DNA of 61,649 nt from Alistipes sp. (GTDB lineage Bacteria > Bacteroidota > Bacteroidia > Bacteroidales > Rikenellaceae). The DNA lies in NCBI GenBank assembly GCA_017505725.1, contig JAFVOR010000019.1:1-61649 (forward strand). The letters are read 5' to 3'. The translations under genes were made by a program, and so were the position numbers. A model generated the notes under the pieces. That model did not search any database, had not been told where the DNA came from, and saw only the letters and a program-made list of their open reading frames with translations. Shown one piece after another: positions 7,668 through 16,321 of this stretch (its first letter is position 1; every line of letters starts with the position of its first letter).

Positions 7668-8867
7668 ATGCCAAAGATTTCAGAACGAGCTGTGTTGATG
7701 CCATCATCGCCTATCCGCCGTTTGGCTCCACTTGCCGAGGAGGCAAAGAAGAGGGGAACAAAGGTCTACTACCTGAATATCGGTCAGCCCGATATCAAGA
7801 CTCCGCAGGTGGCACTCGATGCCATCCGCAACATCGATCGCGAGATTTTGGAGTATAGTCCGAGCGATGGTTTCCTCTCGCTCCGCGAGAAGCTGGTGGG
7901 CTACTACGACCAATACCAAATCAAGCTTACGCCCGACGATATCATTGTCACTGCGGGCGGCTCGGAGGCGGTGTTGTTCGCCTTTATGTCGTGTCTGAAT
8001 CCGGGAGACGAAATTATCGTTCCCGAGCCTGCCTACGCCAACTATATGGCATTTGCAGTCTCGGCAGGTGCGGTGATTCGCCCAATTACCTCGTCTATCG
8101 ACAATGGATTTGCCTTGCCTTCGATTGAGCAGTTCGAGGAGCTTATCAACGAGCGCACTCGAGGCATCCTCATCTGTAATCCAAACAACCCTACGGGCTA
8201 TCTCTACACCCGCAAGGAGATGAACCGCATCCGCGACTTGGTCAAGAAGTACGATCTATTCCTCTTCTCGGATGAGGTATATCGTGAGTTTATCTACACA
8301 GGCTCGCCATATATCTCGGCTTGCCACTTGGAGGGTATCGAGGATAATGTCGTGCTTATCGATTCGGTGTCGAAACGCTACTCTGAATGTGGTATCCGCA
8401 TCGGAGCGCTCATTACCAAGAATAAGACATTGCGTGCTGCGGTGATGAAGTTCTGTCAGGCACGCCTTTCACCTCCGTTGCTTGGTCAGATTGCGGCCGA
8501 GGCGTCGATTGATGCACCGCGCGAGTATGCCATCCACACCTACGAGGAGTATATCGAGCGTCGCAACTGTCTGGTTGACGAGCTGAATAAGATTGATGGT
8601 GTCTACTCGCCAATCCCTATGGGTGCATTCTATACGATTGCCCGCTTGCCAATCGACGATAGCGACAAGTTCTGCGAGTGGTGTCTGCGTGAGTTTGAGT
8701 ACGAAGGCGCAACTGTGATGCTCGCCCCGGCATCGGGTTTCTACTCCGAGCCAGGTTTAGGTAAGGATGAGGTGCGTATCGCCTACATCCTCGAAAAATC
8801 CGAGCTCAAAAAAGCAATCCGCATACTCGGCAAAGCAATCGAGAAGTATAACGAAATTAATAAATAA
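7668..8867 (+). CDS. Class I/II pyridoxal-phosphate aminotransferase
   Basis: A 399-aa cytoplasmic fold-type I aminotransferase of the AspC/AAT type. Visible motifs are YYLNIGQPDIKTP near the N-terminus, the substrate/PLP contacts NPNNPTGYLY, the SDEVYREF strand, and the PLP Schiff-base lysine in DSVSKRYSECG (Lys236 counted from this ATG), followed by the conserved arginine in GIRIG. Aspartate or a broad amino-acid substrate range is likely; exact specificity cannot be assigned. The ATG at 7668 was chosen because an upstream GTG (7638) falls inside the promoter. The downstream gene rarA is separated by a decamer repeat. Confidence 0.9.
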   Translation: MPKISERAVLMPSSPIRRLAPLAEEAKKRGTKVYYLNIGQPDIKTPQVALDAIRNIDREILEYSPSDGFLSLREKLVGYYDQYQIKLTPDDIIVTAGGSEAVLFAFMSCLNPGDEIIVPEPAYANYMAFAVSAGAVIRPITSSIDNGFALPSIEQFEELINERTRGILICNPNNPTGYLYTRKEMNRIRDLVKKYDLFLFSDEVYREFIYTGSPYISACHLEGIEDNVVLIDSVSKRYSECGIRIGALITKNKTLRAAVMKFCQARLSPPLLGQIAAEASIDAPREYAIHTYEEYIERRNCLVDELNKIDGVYSPIPMGAFYTIARLPIDDSDKFCEWCLREFEYEGATVMLAPASGFYSEPGLGKDEVRIAYILEKSELKKAIRILGKAIEKYNEINK

Positions 8868-8881
8868 AAAATATTGCGCCT

Positions 8882-8931
8882 CCCTTACTGGCCCTTAATA
8901 GCCCTTACTGGCCGTTACTAGCCCTTATAAA
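8882..8931 (+). repeat. Decamer tandem repeat upstream of rarA
   Basis: Five consecutive 10-base units: CCCTTACTGG, CCCTTAATAG, CCCTTACTGG, CCGTTACTAG, CCCTTATAAA. It fills nearly all the space between the aminotransferase and rarA. Very similar units recur at 11641-11710. Confidence 0.92.
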
Positions 8932-8949
8932 TTGGCGCATAAGAAATCT

Positions 8950-10224
8950 ATGTCTACTCCATTAGCAGAAAGATTGAGGCCACAGAGCCTCGAAGATTAT
9001 ATAGGTCAGCAACATCTCGTGGGTGAAGGAGGTGTATTTCGTCGCTTTATCGAGGCGGGGAATGTACCGTCGTTCATCTTGTGGGGCCCTCCGGGGGTGG
9101 GCAAGACCACTCTTGCCAAGATTGTGGCAAATGCCCTTGAGCGCCCATTCTACACCCTTTCGGCCGTCACTTCGGGCGTGAAGGAGGTGCGCGATGTTAT
9201 CGAGTCTGCCAAGAGTCAGAAGTTCTTCTCGTCAAAGACTCCGTTGCTCTTCATCGATGAGATTCACCGCTTCAACAAGTCGCAACAAGACTCGTTGCTC
9301 GGTGCGGTGGAGCAGGGTATCATCACACTCATTGGCGCAACCACCGAGAATCCATCATTCGAGGTTATCTCGCCACTCTTGAGTCGTTGCCAGGTCTACA
9401 CACTCAAACCAATGCAGGATTCAGACCTGGAGCATCTGCTCAATCGTGCTTTGACTGCTGATGAAGAGCTGAAAAAGCGTAAAATCAAGGTAGAGGAGTC
9501 GGCAGCGTTGTTCCGTTTTGCGGGTGGCGACGCTCGTAAGTTGTTGAATATTCTCGATATCATAACCTCATCTCGCGAGGGTGACTTGGTGATTACTGAT
9601 GACCTTGTTACGGAGGTTCTACAACAAAATATCGCACTCTACGACAAGAATGGCGAGCAACACTACGATGTCATATCCGCCTTCATCAAGAGTGTGCGAG
9701 GTAGCGACCCGAATGCGGCAATCTATTACTTGACACGAATGTTGGCGGGTGGCGAGGAACCTCGATTCATCGCACGCCGATTGGTTATCCTTGCATCAGA
9801 GGATATCGGCTTGGCGAATCCGAATGCGTTGCTGCTTGCAAATGCCTGCTTCGACACCGTACACAAAATAGGTATGCCCGAGGCGCGTATAACCCTTGCC
9901 GAGACCACCATCTACCTGGCAACCTCGGCAAAGAGTAACTCGGCCTATGCCGCTATCAACGAGGCCCTTGCATTTGTGCAGAAGGATACCAACCTTCGCC
10001 CTGTTCCGCTCCATCTGCGTAATGCGGTAACCGAGTTGATGCGCGACGAGGGCTATGGCAAGGATTACAAATATGCGCACGACTTCGAGGGTAACTTCGT
10101 AGAGCAGGAGTTTCTACCCGAGAGCCTCAAGGGCAAGCAGTTCTACCACCCGAATATGGGGAATGCAACCGAGCAGCGCATAGCCGAGCGTATACAACAA
10201 CTTTGGAGAGGAAAATACAAATAG
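8950..10224 (+). CDS. rarA: Replication-associated recombination protein A (AAA+ ATPase)
   Basis: A 424-aa MgsA/RarA/WRNIP1-family clamp-loader-like ATPase that acts at stalled replication forks. Walker A is GPPGVGKTT (about residues 46-54), Walker B is LLFIDEIHRF, and sensor 1 is IGATTENPSFEV; the arginine-finger SRCQVY and the C-terminal tetramerisation region with YGKDYKYAHDFEG are all present. The ATG at 8950 is preferred to the in-frame TTG at 8934-side start because family proteins begin just before PLAERLRP. It is followed after 16 bases by a secreted esterase, so the two may share a transcript. Confidence 0.95.
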   Translation: MSTPLAERLRPQSLEDYIGQQHLVGEGGVFRRFIEAGNVPSFILWGPPGVGKTTLAKIVANALERPFYTLSAVTSGVKEVRDVIESAKSQKFFSSKTPLLFIDEIHRFNKSQQDSLLGAVEQGIITLIGATTENPSFEVISPLLSRCQVYTLKPMQDSDLEHLLNRALTADEELKKRKIKVEESAALFRFAGGDARKLLNILDIITSSREGDLVITDDLVTEVLQQNIALYDKNGEQHYDVISAFIKSVRGSDPNAAIYYLTRMLAGGEEPRFIARRLVILASEDIGLANPNALLLANACFDTVHKIGMPEARITLAETTIYLATSAKSNSAYAAINEALAFVQKDTNLRPVPLHLRNAVTELMRDEGYGKDYKYAHDFEGNFVEQEFLPESLKGKQFYHPNMGNATEQRIAERIQQLWRGKYK

Positions 10225-10240
10225 TTTAACAATAGATTTT

Positions 10241-11176
10241 ATGAAGAGATATGTCTTGTTCTTTGTGGCACTAATCTCTCTGGCAACAGCAATGGCACTA
10301 CCAACACCTACAACTTACTGCTATGTGGAGGGCAAATCCCCTCTCTACCTCGACCACTATCGTGCCGAGGGTTCTGGACAACACAAATGTGCCTTGTTTG
10401 CCTTCGGAGGAGGCTTCTCGCACGGTAATCGTGCCAACGAAAAGTATATGCCCTATTTCGAGATGCTCCTCTCGCAGGGCTTCGATGTGGTATCGATAGA
10501 CTACCGACTCGGTATGGCCTACACCAACGAGAAGAGTGCCGATGTCGGCCCTCTCGAGGGTGCGTGGGCTATGTATCGTGCGGTGAGCAATGCCGCTGAG
10601 GATGTGCTCCGTGCAACCAAGTATCTGCTCGACCATAGTGCAGAGCTGGGCATCGACACCTCCTGTATTGTGGCTACGGGCTCGAGTGCGGGTGCCATAT
10701 CTGTGTTGCAGGCCGAGAACTACATCTCCAACCGCTCTGGTTATGCCAAGCAACTCCCTGCCGACTTCAACTTTGCCGGCGTGGTGGCCTTTGCGGGCGC
10801 TATCTATTCGGTGCTTAGCGAGCCCGATTGGGATGCCACCCCTTGCCCTATAATGCTCTTCCACGGTAATGCCGATCGCAATGTGCCGTATCGCAAGGCG
10901 ACCATCCTCGCCACTGGCTTCTATGGCTCCGACTATATTGCCGAGCAACTTCACAGTATAGGTGCAACCTACTATTTCCACTCCGCGCACTATCGTGACC
11001 ACTCCCTCGCAGTATCGCCTATGACCGACAATCATTCCGAGATTATCAACTTCCTCTCCCGTTGTGTCCTCTCTAATGAATTTATGCAGCACACCAACGA
11101 GTTTGTCGACGAGACTCTCGAACCGTGTCAGACCGAATTTACCATTCAGGAGTATCTGAACACCAACTACAGTTAA
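10241..11176 (+). CDS. Secreted alpha/beta-hydrolase (esterase-like)
   Basis: A 311-aa protein with a signal peptide (about 1-19). The alpha/beta-hydrolase triad is visible: Ser149 in TGSSAG, Asp212 in HGNADRNVPY and His254 in YRDHSLA, with an oxyanion-hole GGGF at about 56-59. The layout fits carboxylesterase/lipase-like enzymes of the BD-FAE/acetyl-esterase type; the substrate is unknown. It follows rarA by 16 bases without its own visible promoter. A long-hairpin repeat begins directly at its stop codon, probably forming the transcript's 3' end. Confidence 0.82.
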   Translation: MKRYVLFFVALISLATAMALPTPTTYCYVEGKSPLYLDHYRAEGSGQHKCALFAFGGGFSHGNRANEKYMPYFEMLLSQGFDVVSIDYRLGMAYTNEKSADVGPLEGAWAMYRAVSNAAEDVLRATKYLLDHSAELGIDTSCIVATGSSAGAISVLQAENYISNRSGYAKQLPADFNFAGVVAFAGAIYSVLSEPDWDATPCPIMLFHGNADRNVPYRKATILATGFYGSDYIAEQLHSIGATYYFHSAHYRDHSLAVSPMTDNHSEIINFLSRCVLSNEFMQHTNEFVDETLEPCQTEFTIQEYLNTNYS

Positions 11177-11300
11177 AAATCGTTCTGATGGGTAAATTTT
11201 GCACTGCACTGCGGATGTCGAAATGCTCACATACCTTTTAGTATGCTCCGCTTTCGCCACCTAGCTTAGCACAAAATTTCCACCATCATTTACGATTTTT
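11177..11300 (+). repeat. Long-hairpin repeat, copy A1 (full)
   Basis: Starts on the base after the esterase stop codon. Outer stem AAAATCGT / ACGATTTT, second stem GATG/CATC plus AAATTT/AAATTT, middle stem CGAAA/TTTCG, and apical stem CATAC/GTATG around a 6-base loop. Member of a family of seven full and four partial copies in the window. Confidence 0.92.
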
Positions 11301-11311
11301 TTGTTGTGGAA

Positions 11312-11431
11312 TGTTCTGATGGGTAAATTTTGCACGAGCGCGTCGGACTCCAAATTCCTCACATAGCTTTACTATGCTGCGGATTTGTCGCCTAGCGTCG
11401 CACAAAATTTCCTCCATCATTTACGATTTTT
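11312..11431 (+). repeat. Long-hairpin repeat, copy A2 (full)
   Basis: Same plan as A1; the apical stem is CATAG/CTATG and the middle stem CAAAT/ATTTG. The left outer arm has drifted (AATGT) while the right arm keeps ACGATTTTT. Confidence 0.9.
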
Positions 11432-11441
11432 AGGGCTGTGG

Positions 11442-11490
11442 CAAATTGTTCTGATGGGTAAATTTTGCACTGCACTGCGGTCAAGGCGCA
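11442..11490 (+). repeat. Long-hairpin repeat, copy A3 (5' partial)
   Basis: Begins AAATTGTTCTGATGGG and breaks off after CTGCGG, before the apical stem. Copy D3 breaks at the same point. Confidence 0.85.
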
Positions 11491-11572
11491 GACTTGTTAG
11501 GGTCGTTAGAGGCGTTAGGGGTGCGCGGGAGGCTGAGGGTTGCGAGAACTCCGACGGTGGTCAAGGCGCAAC

Positions 11573-11613
11573 AATATTAAGGGTTATTAAAGGTTATTAA
11601 AGGCTATTAAGGG
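11573..11613 (+). repeat. Decamer tandem repeat (TTATTAA-type)
   Basis: Units GGGTTATTAA, AGGTTATTAA and AGGCTATTAA with a partial unit on each side. It resembles the reverse complement of the CCCTTAnnnn decamers nearby. Confidence 0.85.
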
Positions 11614-11640
11614 AGCGCTACAAGCAAAAGAAAAAAACAT

Positions 11641-11710
11641 TAATCACCCTTAACACTCCTTAACTACCCTTACCAGCCCTTACTGGCCCTTACTAGCCTT
11701 TACTCGCCTT
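11641..11710 (+). repeat. Decamer tandem repeat (TAnnnnCCyT, seven units)
   Basis: Seven exact 10-base periods, including TACCAGCCCT, TACTGGCCCT and TACTAGCCTT. Same family as 8882-8931. Confidence 0.92.
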
Positions 11711-11796
11711 AAAAAAATAATTTTTAATTCCCCAGTAACTCCCAGAGCCGAAGGCAAAGCCTGGCAGGCTTAATAAAGCCCGTCGCCATTACCCAC

Positions 11797-11825
11797 AAAA
11801 AAAAGGTCGATCGCTCGACCTTTTT
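11797..11825 (-). terminator. Terminator of the acyltransferase gene
   Basis: Perfect 7-bp stem AGGTCGA/TCGACCT with a 4-base loop, flanked by A tracts and T tracts on both sides, so it can work in both directions. It is 17 bases past the acyltransferase stop codon. Confidence 0.9.
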
Positions 11826-11841
11826 AGTGTTACTATCAATA

Positions 11842-12993
11842 TTATAACTTTGTGTCAACAGGGTTTGCATATATGCCCAAGTAGACCTTGCGTGCTGCCT
11901 TGACATCGAGGCCATACTCCAGGAAGCGAGCCTCGGCGTATGCCATACGGCCCTTGAACTTCTTCACTGCGGCCGGGGTGTAGAACTCGGCATAACGCTT
12001 CTCGCGGTGGAGAATATCGTGTGCGATATAGTTGGTATCGTGCAGCTTGTAGTTCTTGTAGATGCGCTGGTCAACAATATCCTTCAGTCGCTTGTATGCC
12101 TCCGCCTTTGGTAGTGCACCGCACTCCTCCAGCTCCTCGCGAGTGATAGGCTCGCAGATGGTGATGTCGACATCGCCCTTTGGCATACGGATACCATAGA
12201 GAATGCTGTTTACATCCTCGTTCTTGCCCTTCTGGTAGGTACCACCCATAAGTGTGACGGTGGTCTCGATAGCCTTCTTGATGTCGCAAGGCTCATACTG
12301 ATACGAGATGGCAATTGGTGTAAGGCTCAAGTCGCTGAACTTCTCGACAAATGATCCCTCACCACTGAGGCTCAACATCTTCAATACGCCTTGATCGGTC
12401 GAGTCGATGCCATCCTTGGTGCGGCCATTGCGTTGAGCAATCCACATCGATTTGCCCTGCGAGATATACCAGCGGATATACTCGGCGAGGTGCTGCGAAT
12501 TTTGCAAGAACTCGCGTGGAGTGATCTCGTCGGTCCTGCGGATGACACGCACTGCGCGGTTGATGCGGCAGATATCGATGATAAATTGCGAGCGCAAAAG
12601 ATTGTCGCCCAATGTGGTTGCTGTGGTTGGGAAACCGCTCTTGAAGAGTGTGTACTGCAAGAGGTATGAGTCGAGGGTAATGTCGCGGTGGTTCGAGATG
12701 TAGAGGTAGCCCTTATCCTTCTCGATGTGCTCCACGCCCGAGGATGTGAAGTTGTCGATAGTGGTCTCGATAATGCGCTGAATGATGCTGATCATCACTC
12801 GCTGCTGCAACTGCTCAACCGTAGTGCAGGTGCGTACCACCTCGCGGATGCGCTCCATATCAGCATCAGGGAAGGCGAAGTTTACTGCTGGCACAAATGC
12901 CGGATCGTTTACAATTCGCTCGAGTGCTGCGGGTATTTCGTCGTCGTTGTAGGGACGAATATCGCTATATAAATCTTCCTTTATATTCTCCAT
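11842..12993 (-). CDS. Glycerol-phosphate acyltransferase family protein (PlsC/GPAT-like)
   Basis: A 383-aa protein, probably peripheral at the inner membrane, resembling Bacteroidales 1-acyl-sn-glycerol-3-phosphate acyltransferases. The catalytic block reads SNHRDITLDS: His102 and Asp108 are separated by five residues rather than the classical four (HX4D), with Asp104 as an alternative partner. A second conserved block is QRNGRTKDG at about 187-195, matching the substrate-binding GRT motif. An N-terminal helical region of about 85 residues precedes the domain. The likely role is acyl transfer in phospholipid synthesis; donor and acceptor are unknown. It has its own promoter and terminator. 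Confidence 0.8.
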   Translation of the reverse strand: MENIKEDLYSDIRPYNDDEIPAALERIVNDPAFVPAVNFAFPDADMERIREVVRTCTTVEQLQQRVMISIIQRIIETTIDNFTSSGVEHIEKDKGYLYISNHRDITLDSYLLQYTLFKSGFPTTATTLGDNLLRSQFIIDICRINRAVRVIRRTDEITPREFLQNSQHLAEYIRWYISQGKSMWIAQRNGRTKDGIDSTDQGVLKMLSLSGEGSFVEKFSDLSLTPIAISYQYEPCDIKKAIETTVTLMGGTYQKGKNEDVNSILYGIRMPKGDVDITICEPITREELEECGALPKAEAYKRLKDIVDQRIYKNYKLHDTNYIAHDILHREKRYAEFYTPAAVKKFKGRMAYAEARFLEYGLDVKAARKVYLGIYANPVDTKL

Positions 12994-13012
12994 ATCAAAG
13001 GTATCGTTTTCA

Positions 13013-13020
13013 CAAAGGTA
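13013..13020 (-). promoter_or_regulatory. -7 box for the acyltransferase
   Basis: TACCTTTG on the minus strand, 19 bases before the ATG. A second TACCTTTG at 12996-13003 lies only 2 bases before the ATG and is a less likely promoter. Confidence 0.55.
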
Positions 13021-13049
13021 AGTAAAAAATCTCGAATTGCCAAATTTAG

Positions 13050-14978
13050 CTACTTCGAGGTGTAAGGTCCGTGTATCGATTTAACTCTATATTCGAAGTT
13101 TCCATCGTCGAGCATATATACATAGAACTCTCCGCCACCCGGGGTAACACGCAGTGCAATGTGTCCGCTATGACCGGCCAATTTGGCATAGGTATCACCA
13201 TTTTCGATGAGTGCTTCAGGGTGTGCGTTGGTGGTGAATACCTGATTTGTAACATTGAATACCGTATTGTTCAACAAATCGATGTCGGGCTGTTTTTTGT
13301 AGAAGTTATGATTGAGCACTACGGTTGGGAACATGTAGTTTTGCATCTGTCCGCCCCAACTATTGCTGCTCAAGTGATGACCGCCCTTCAGTGCGTCGAG
13401 CTTGGTGCCATCGGCGCAATCGCGGAAGTAGTATGCCATTCTGTTCTGCGGAGCGCTAGTTATGTCGCCTGCCGAGACATAGTCGAAATTGCCATATTTG
13501 AGGTAGAATCCGCACGATGCAGGGTTGCCCGGGTCGCCCTTCGAACCATTTCTTTTAGGTGTAGTTGCACCCGTCTTGATGTAGTAACCATAGCCATTTC
13601 CGCAGATGTTGAAGGTCTTGAAATTGCTATATCTATCCTTGTTGTAGAGTAATATAATCTGCTCTTTTCCGACTGTGAAGCGTGCTCCCTGCAACTTATT
13701 ATTTTGCTCACCGTGTTTGATAAAGATGCGCCAATCTTGGATAATTAAACTGTCGGCAATCGAAGGGACTTGCGTCTCCTCCACATAGTTTGGATAGGCT
13801 CTGTCGAGAATATTGCGGAACGGTATCTCATCGTAGAGTGCCATAGGGCCGATTTTGCGATAACCGATAGGGCTCATCTCCGCCTCCCAGCGGTGGTCGC
13901 CAAAGTGGTCGATATGGAAGTGCGAAATGTGGAGGTAATCAATCTCGCTCTTGCCCTCAGGTATAAAGTGCCTGATGTAGTTGGCGTAGGTCTTGTATGG
14001 TCGCACCTCGTCGTTCGGACGGTGAGGCACGCGAGTCTCGGCGCTGAACAACGGCGAGAGTTCGCCCACATCCACCACCATAGTCGTGCCATCGGGCAGA
14101 ACATAGAAGGCGCACTCGCCACTACCGCTATTAATCATATGTATATCGAGATAGCCCTCGCTCCACTGTGGCAGAGGTTTGCCAATCTCGACATCGCTTG
14201 TGCTATCGGCCTTATATTGGATTGGTGTCGTAAATTCGCGTATATCGCCCGCAACGAGTGGTCTATCTTCGGTTGCACGCACTCGCTTGGCCATCACGCC
14301 ACCTTCGTTGTCGTAGATGCGGATGTTGAGTAGCGGATAGTCGCCTGCAGGCACTGCAATGTGGATGTAGGTGGGTGTCGAGGCATCGAGCTTCACACCC
14401 TCGCCAAGCGAGTAGTTGATAATGCTTTTGGCATCGGCACTTGGCGTTACTGCGCCACTCTCGAAGTCGATGTCAAACTCACCCGCAATGGGTGTGTAGT
14501 CGGCTGACGATAGGCGCACCTTTGTGATGGTTGCCGAGCCCACAATGCCGAATTTTAGCACCCCTGTCAAGTGGTGCAACTCACTACCCGTGCCATACAT
14601 TGTCGATACACCTTGTCCGAAGGTCGTGTTGCCGGTATAGTGCTGATTCTCTGCGAAAAGCACCTTGTTTGCCGAGGCTGCAGGGTAGGCTATATGACGA
14701 CTCTCGCCCACCTCTCCATTGATGGTGAAGGTTGCGCGAGAGGGGTTCTCGGTGTCGATTACTGCAGCGGCCGACTCCACGCCATTGACCGAGATCTTGT
14801 CGCCCTCGCTCCAATATAGCGGATAGATGCCATCGGCCTTCTCGCCGAGCTGGGTGCGTCTCTGCTCGAGCGACAATGTTATAGAGGTGGCGGTCGCCTC
14901 GATGCTCTCTGTCGGTGCAACACACGATAAGGCAATGAACAATGAAATAATTGCTATGTAAATCTTGCGGAAGATCAA
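13050..14978 (-). CDS. Lipoprotein: fimbrillin-like domain fused to a metallo-beta-lactamase-fold domain
   Basis: A 642-aa predicted lipoprotein (lipobox ending at Cys19). Residues about 25-255 form a fimbrillin-like domain (LGEKADGIYPLYWSEGD, HHLTGVLKF, VAGDI), clearly related to the N-terminus of the 1398-aa protein at 57412-61608. Residues about 265-642 are a metallo-beta-lactamase fold with the metal motif HFHIDH (His353, His355, Asp357, His358) and a later GGHH; it resembles ComEC/Rec2-type MBL hydrolases. The C-terminus GGGEFYVYMLDDGNFEY is shared with the next gene upstream. Likely an outer-membrane-anchored hydrolase of unknown substrate. It starts 4 bases after the stop of its paralogue, so the pair is an operon. 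Confidence 0.85.
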   Translation of the reverse strand: MIFRKIYIAIISLFIALSCVAPTESIEATATSITLSLEQRRTQLGEKADGIYPLYWSEGDKISVNGVESAAAVIDTENPSRATFTINGEVGESRHIAYPAASANKVLFAENQHYTGNTTFGQGVSTMYGTGSELHHLTGVLKFGIVGSATITKVRLSSADYTPIAGEFDIDFESGAVTPSADAKSIINYSLGEGVKLDASTPTYIHIAVPAGDYPLLNIRIYDNEGGVMAKRVRATEDRPLVAGDIREFTTPIQYKADSTSDVEIGKPLPQWSEGYLDIHMINSGSGECAFYVLPDGTTMVVDVGELSPLFSAETRVPHRPNDEVRPYKTYANYIRHFIPEGKSEIDYLHISHFHIDHFGDHRWEAEMSPIGYRKIGPMALYDEIPFRNILDRAYPNYVEETQVPSIADSLIIQDWRIFIKHGEQNNKLQGARFTVGKEQIILLYNKDRYSNFKTFNICGNGYGYYIKTGATTPKRNGSKGDPGNPASCGFYLKYGNFDYVSAGDITSAPQNRMAYYFRDCADGTKLDALKGGHHLSSNSWGGQMQNYMFPTVVLNHNFYKKQPDIDLLNNTVFNVTNQVFTTNAHPEALIENGDTYAKLAGHSGHIALRVTPGGGEFYVYMLDDGNFEYRVKSIHGPYTSK

Positions 14979-14982
14979 CTCT

Positions 14983-16227
14983 TTATCTCGATTTGTATGG
15001 TCCGTGAATCGATTTTACTCTGTACTCGAAGTCGCCATCGTCGAGCATATAGACATAGAACTCTCCACCACCGGGTGCCACTCGCAACACTATGTGTCCG
15101 TTGTAGGCCGTAATCTTCTCTACGAGATTGTTTGCCTTCAGCTCGGGAATATTTACGAAATCTTTGTGGAGGTTTGTAGTGAAGAAACCCTCGATGACGG
15201 GCAATACGTGCATCAACTTCTTGACATCGGGCTTGTTGAGTGTGAAGCTGTGGTTGAGCACTACGCGAGGGTTGAAGTTGAGCTCCTGCATCCTCGATCC
15301 CCACGAATTGCCCGCCAAGTGGTGGTTTGCCTTGAATGCGTCGAGCTTGCCCTCGCCCACAAAGTCGCGGAAGTAGTATGCCAAGCGGTTTTGTGTGCTG
15401 CTGACAAGGTCGCCACAAGCGATATAGTCGAATGCTCCGTAGCGGATGTGAAAGCCGCACGAAGAGGGGTTACCTCCGACCAATGTCTTGCTCTCCACAA
15501 CTCGCTCTACGCCGCTGTTTGTCCTCTGCCAGATAGCGCCATTGGCGCAGATGTTGAATATCGAGAACTCCTTGTGAGCCTTGGGGTTATTGAGCATCTT
15601 GATCTGCTCCTCGCCCGCGAGGAAACGAGCTGCAGTGAATCTCCTCTTCTTGACTCCCCAGGTGACAAACTTTGCCCAATCTTGCGAGAGCTGACCACTT
15701 AGAGCAGGTGTGATCTCATCTTCGGTGTAGTTAGGGTAGGCTCGGTCGAGGATGTGGTTGTAGGGCACCTCGTCGTAGAGTGCCAACAAGCCCGACTTGC
15801 GATAGCCTGCGGGCGATGTGCCAACCACGCAACTCTCACTACCTATGTGGTCGGTGTGGAAGTGCGATGGCGAGCAGTAGTCGATAGCCTCCTTGCCCTC
15901 GGGCAGGAAGTGCTTGATATACTTTGCGTAGGTTATATATGGCTTGGTCTCGGCATTTGGCCGCTGAGGTACGCTGGTCCCGCTGTCGCCCACCTCGCCT
16001 GCATCTACAAGCAGTGTGGTGCCATCGGGCAGGATGTAGAAACAACACTCGCCACGCGCACTATTTATGAAGTGTATGTCGAGGCAACCTTCGCTCCACG
16101 ATGGGAGGGTGGTGCCAACCTCAACCTTTGCAACCTCGGTTTTCGAACCTCTCTTTGCCGGTTTGGCTTGGCAGATGCCGCCGCCCAAAATGGTTGAAAT
16201 AATCAAAACAGTGAGTAATTTTCTCAT
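14983..16227 (-). CDS. Secreted metallo-beta-lactamase-fold hydrolase
   Basis: A 414-aa paralogue of the downstream MBL fusion without the fimbrillin-like part. It has a signal peptide (about 1-21), metal-binding HFHTDH (His122, His124, Asp126, His127), and FKANHHLAGNSWG as the second histidine site. Alignment by eye runs from PSWSEGCLDIHFINS to the last residues GPYKSR, and DNA similarity is still visible in the last 150 bases of both genes, so the tandem pair arose by duplication. The substrate is unknown. A TATTTTTG box at 16268-16275 probably drives the pair. Confidence 0.85.
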   Translation of the reverse strand: MRKLLTVLIISTILGGGICQAKPAKRGSKTEVAKVEVGTTLPSWSEGCLDIHFINSARGECCFYILPDGTTLLVDAGEVGDSGTSVPQRPNAETKPYITYAKYIKHFLPEGKEAIDYCSPSHFHTDHIGSESCVVGTSPAGYRKSGLLALYDEVPYNHILDRAYPNYTEDEITPALSGQLSQDWAKFVTWGVKKRRFTAARFLAGEEQIKMLNNPKAHKEFSIFNICANGAIWQRTNSGVERVVESKTLVGGNPSSCGFHIRYGAFDYIACGDLVSSTQNRLAYYFRDFVGEGKLDAFKANHHLAGNSWGSRMQELNFNPRVVLNHSFTLNKPDVKKLMHVLPVIEGFFTTNLHKDFVNIPELKANNLVEKITAYNGHIVLRVAPGGGEFYVYMLDDGDFEYRVKSIHGPYKSR

Positions 16228-16267
16228 ATTTTCGGATTGTTGTCTACTTATTAGGTGTTTAATATGA

Positions 16268-16275
16268 CAAAAATA
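16268..16275 (-). promoter_or_regulatory. -7 box for the MBL pair
   Basis: TATTTTTG on the minus strand, 40 bases before the ATG of the first MBL gene. Confidence 0.5.
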
Positions 16276-16321
16276 GTTAATTTTTTTTCAATTCACTCCT
16301 ATTAGTTGCAGATTTTTTTAA

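Larger units (their letters stand above)
11301..11841. other. Gene-free repeat region between the esterase and acyltransferase
   Basis: The 665-bp gap from 11177 to 11841 holds no convincing gene. Besides the hairpin copies it contains a direct repeat GGTCAAGGCGCA (about 11479-11490 and 11559-11570), two decamer arrays (11573-11613 and 11641-11710), a cluster of overlapping mini-hairpins (AGGC-aaa-GCCT, GCCT-ggc-AGGC, GGCTT-aat-AAGCC, 11751-11780) and the terminator of the converging acyltransferase gene. A 71-codon open frame at 11385-11600 is made of repeat sequence and is not credible. Confidence 0.75.

Noticed and set aside
11177-11490. MITE or IS-derived element
   Set aside because: The hairpin repeats have inverted ends, but I see no target-site duplication, no transposase and strict placement at stop codons. 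A link to a hairpin-recognising transposase elsewhere cannot be excluded.
11385-11600. 71-codon open frame in the repeat region
   Set aside because: It is composed of hairpin-repeat and direct-repeat sequence, with a TTG/ATG-poor start and no domain.
13050-16227. ComEC/Rec2 DNA-uptake proteins
   Set aside because: Only the MBL fold resembles ComEC. There is no competence membrane domain, and both products have export signals.
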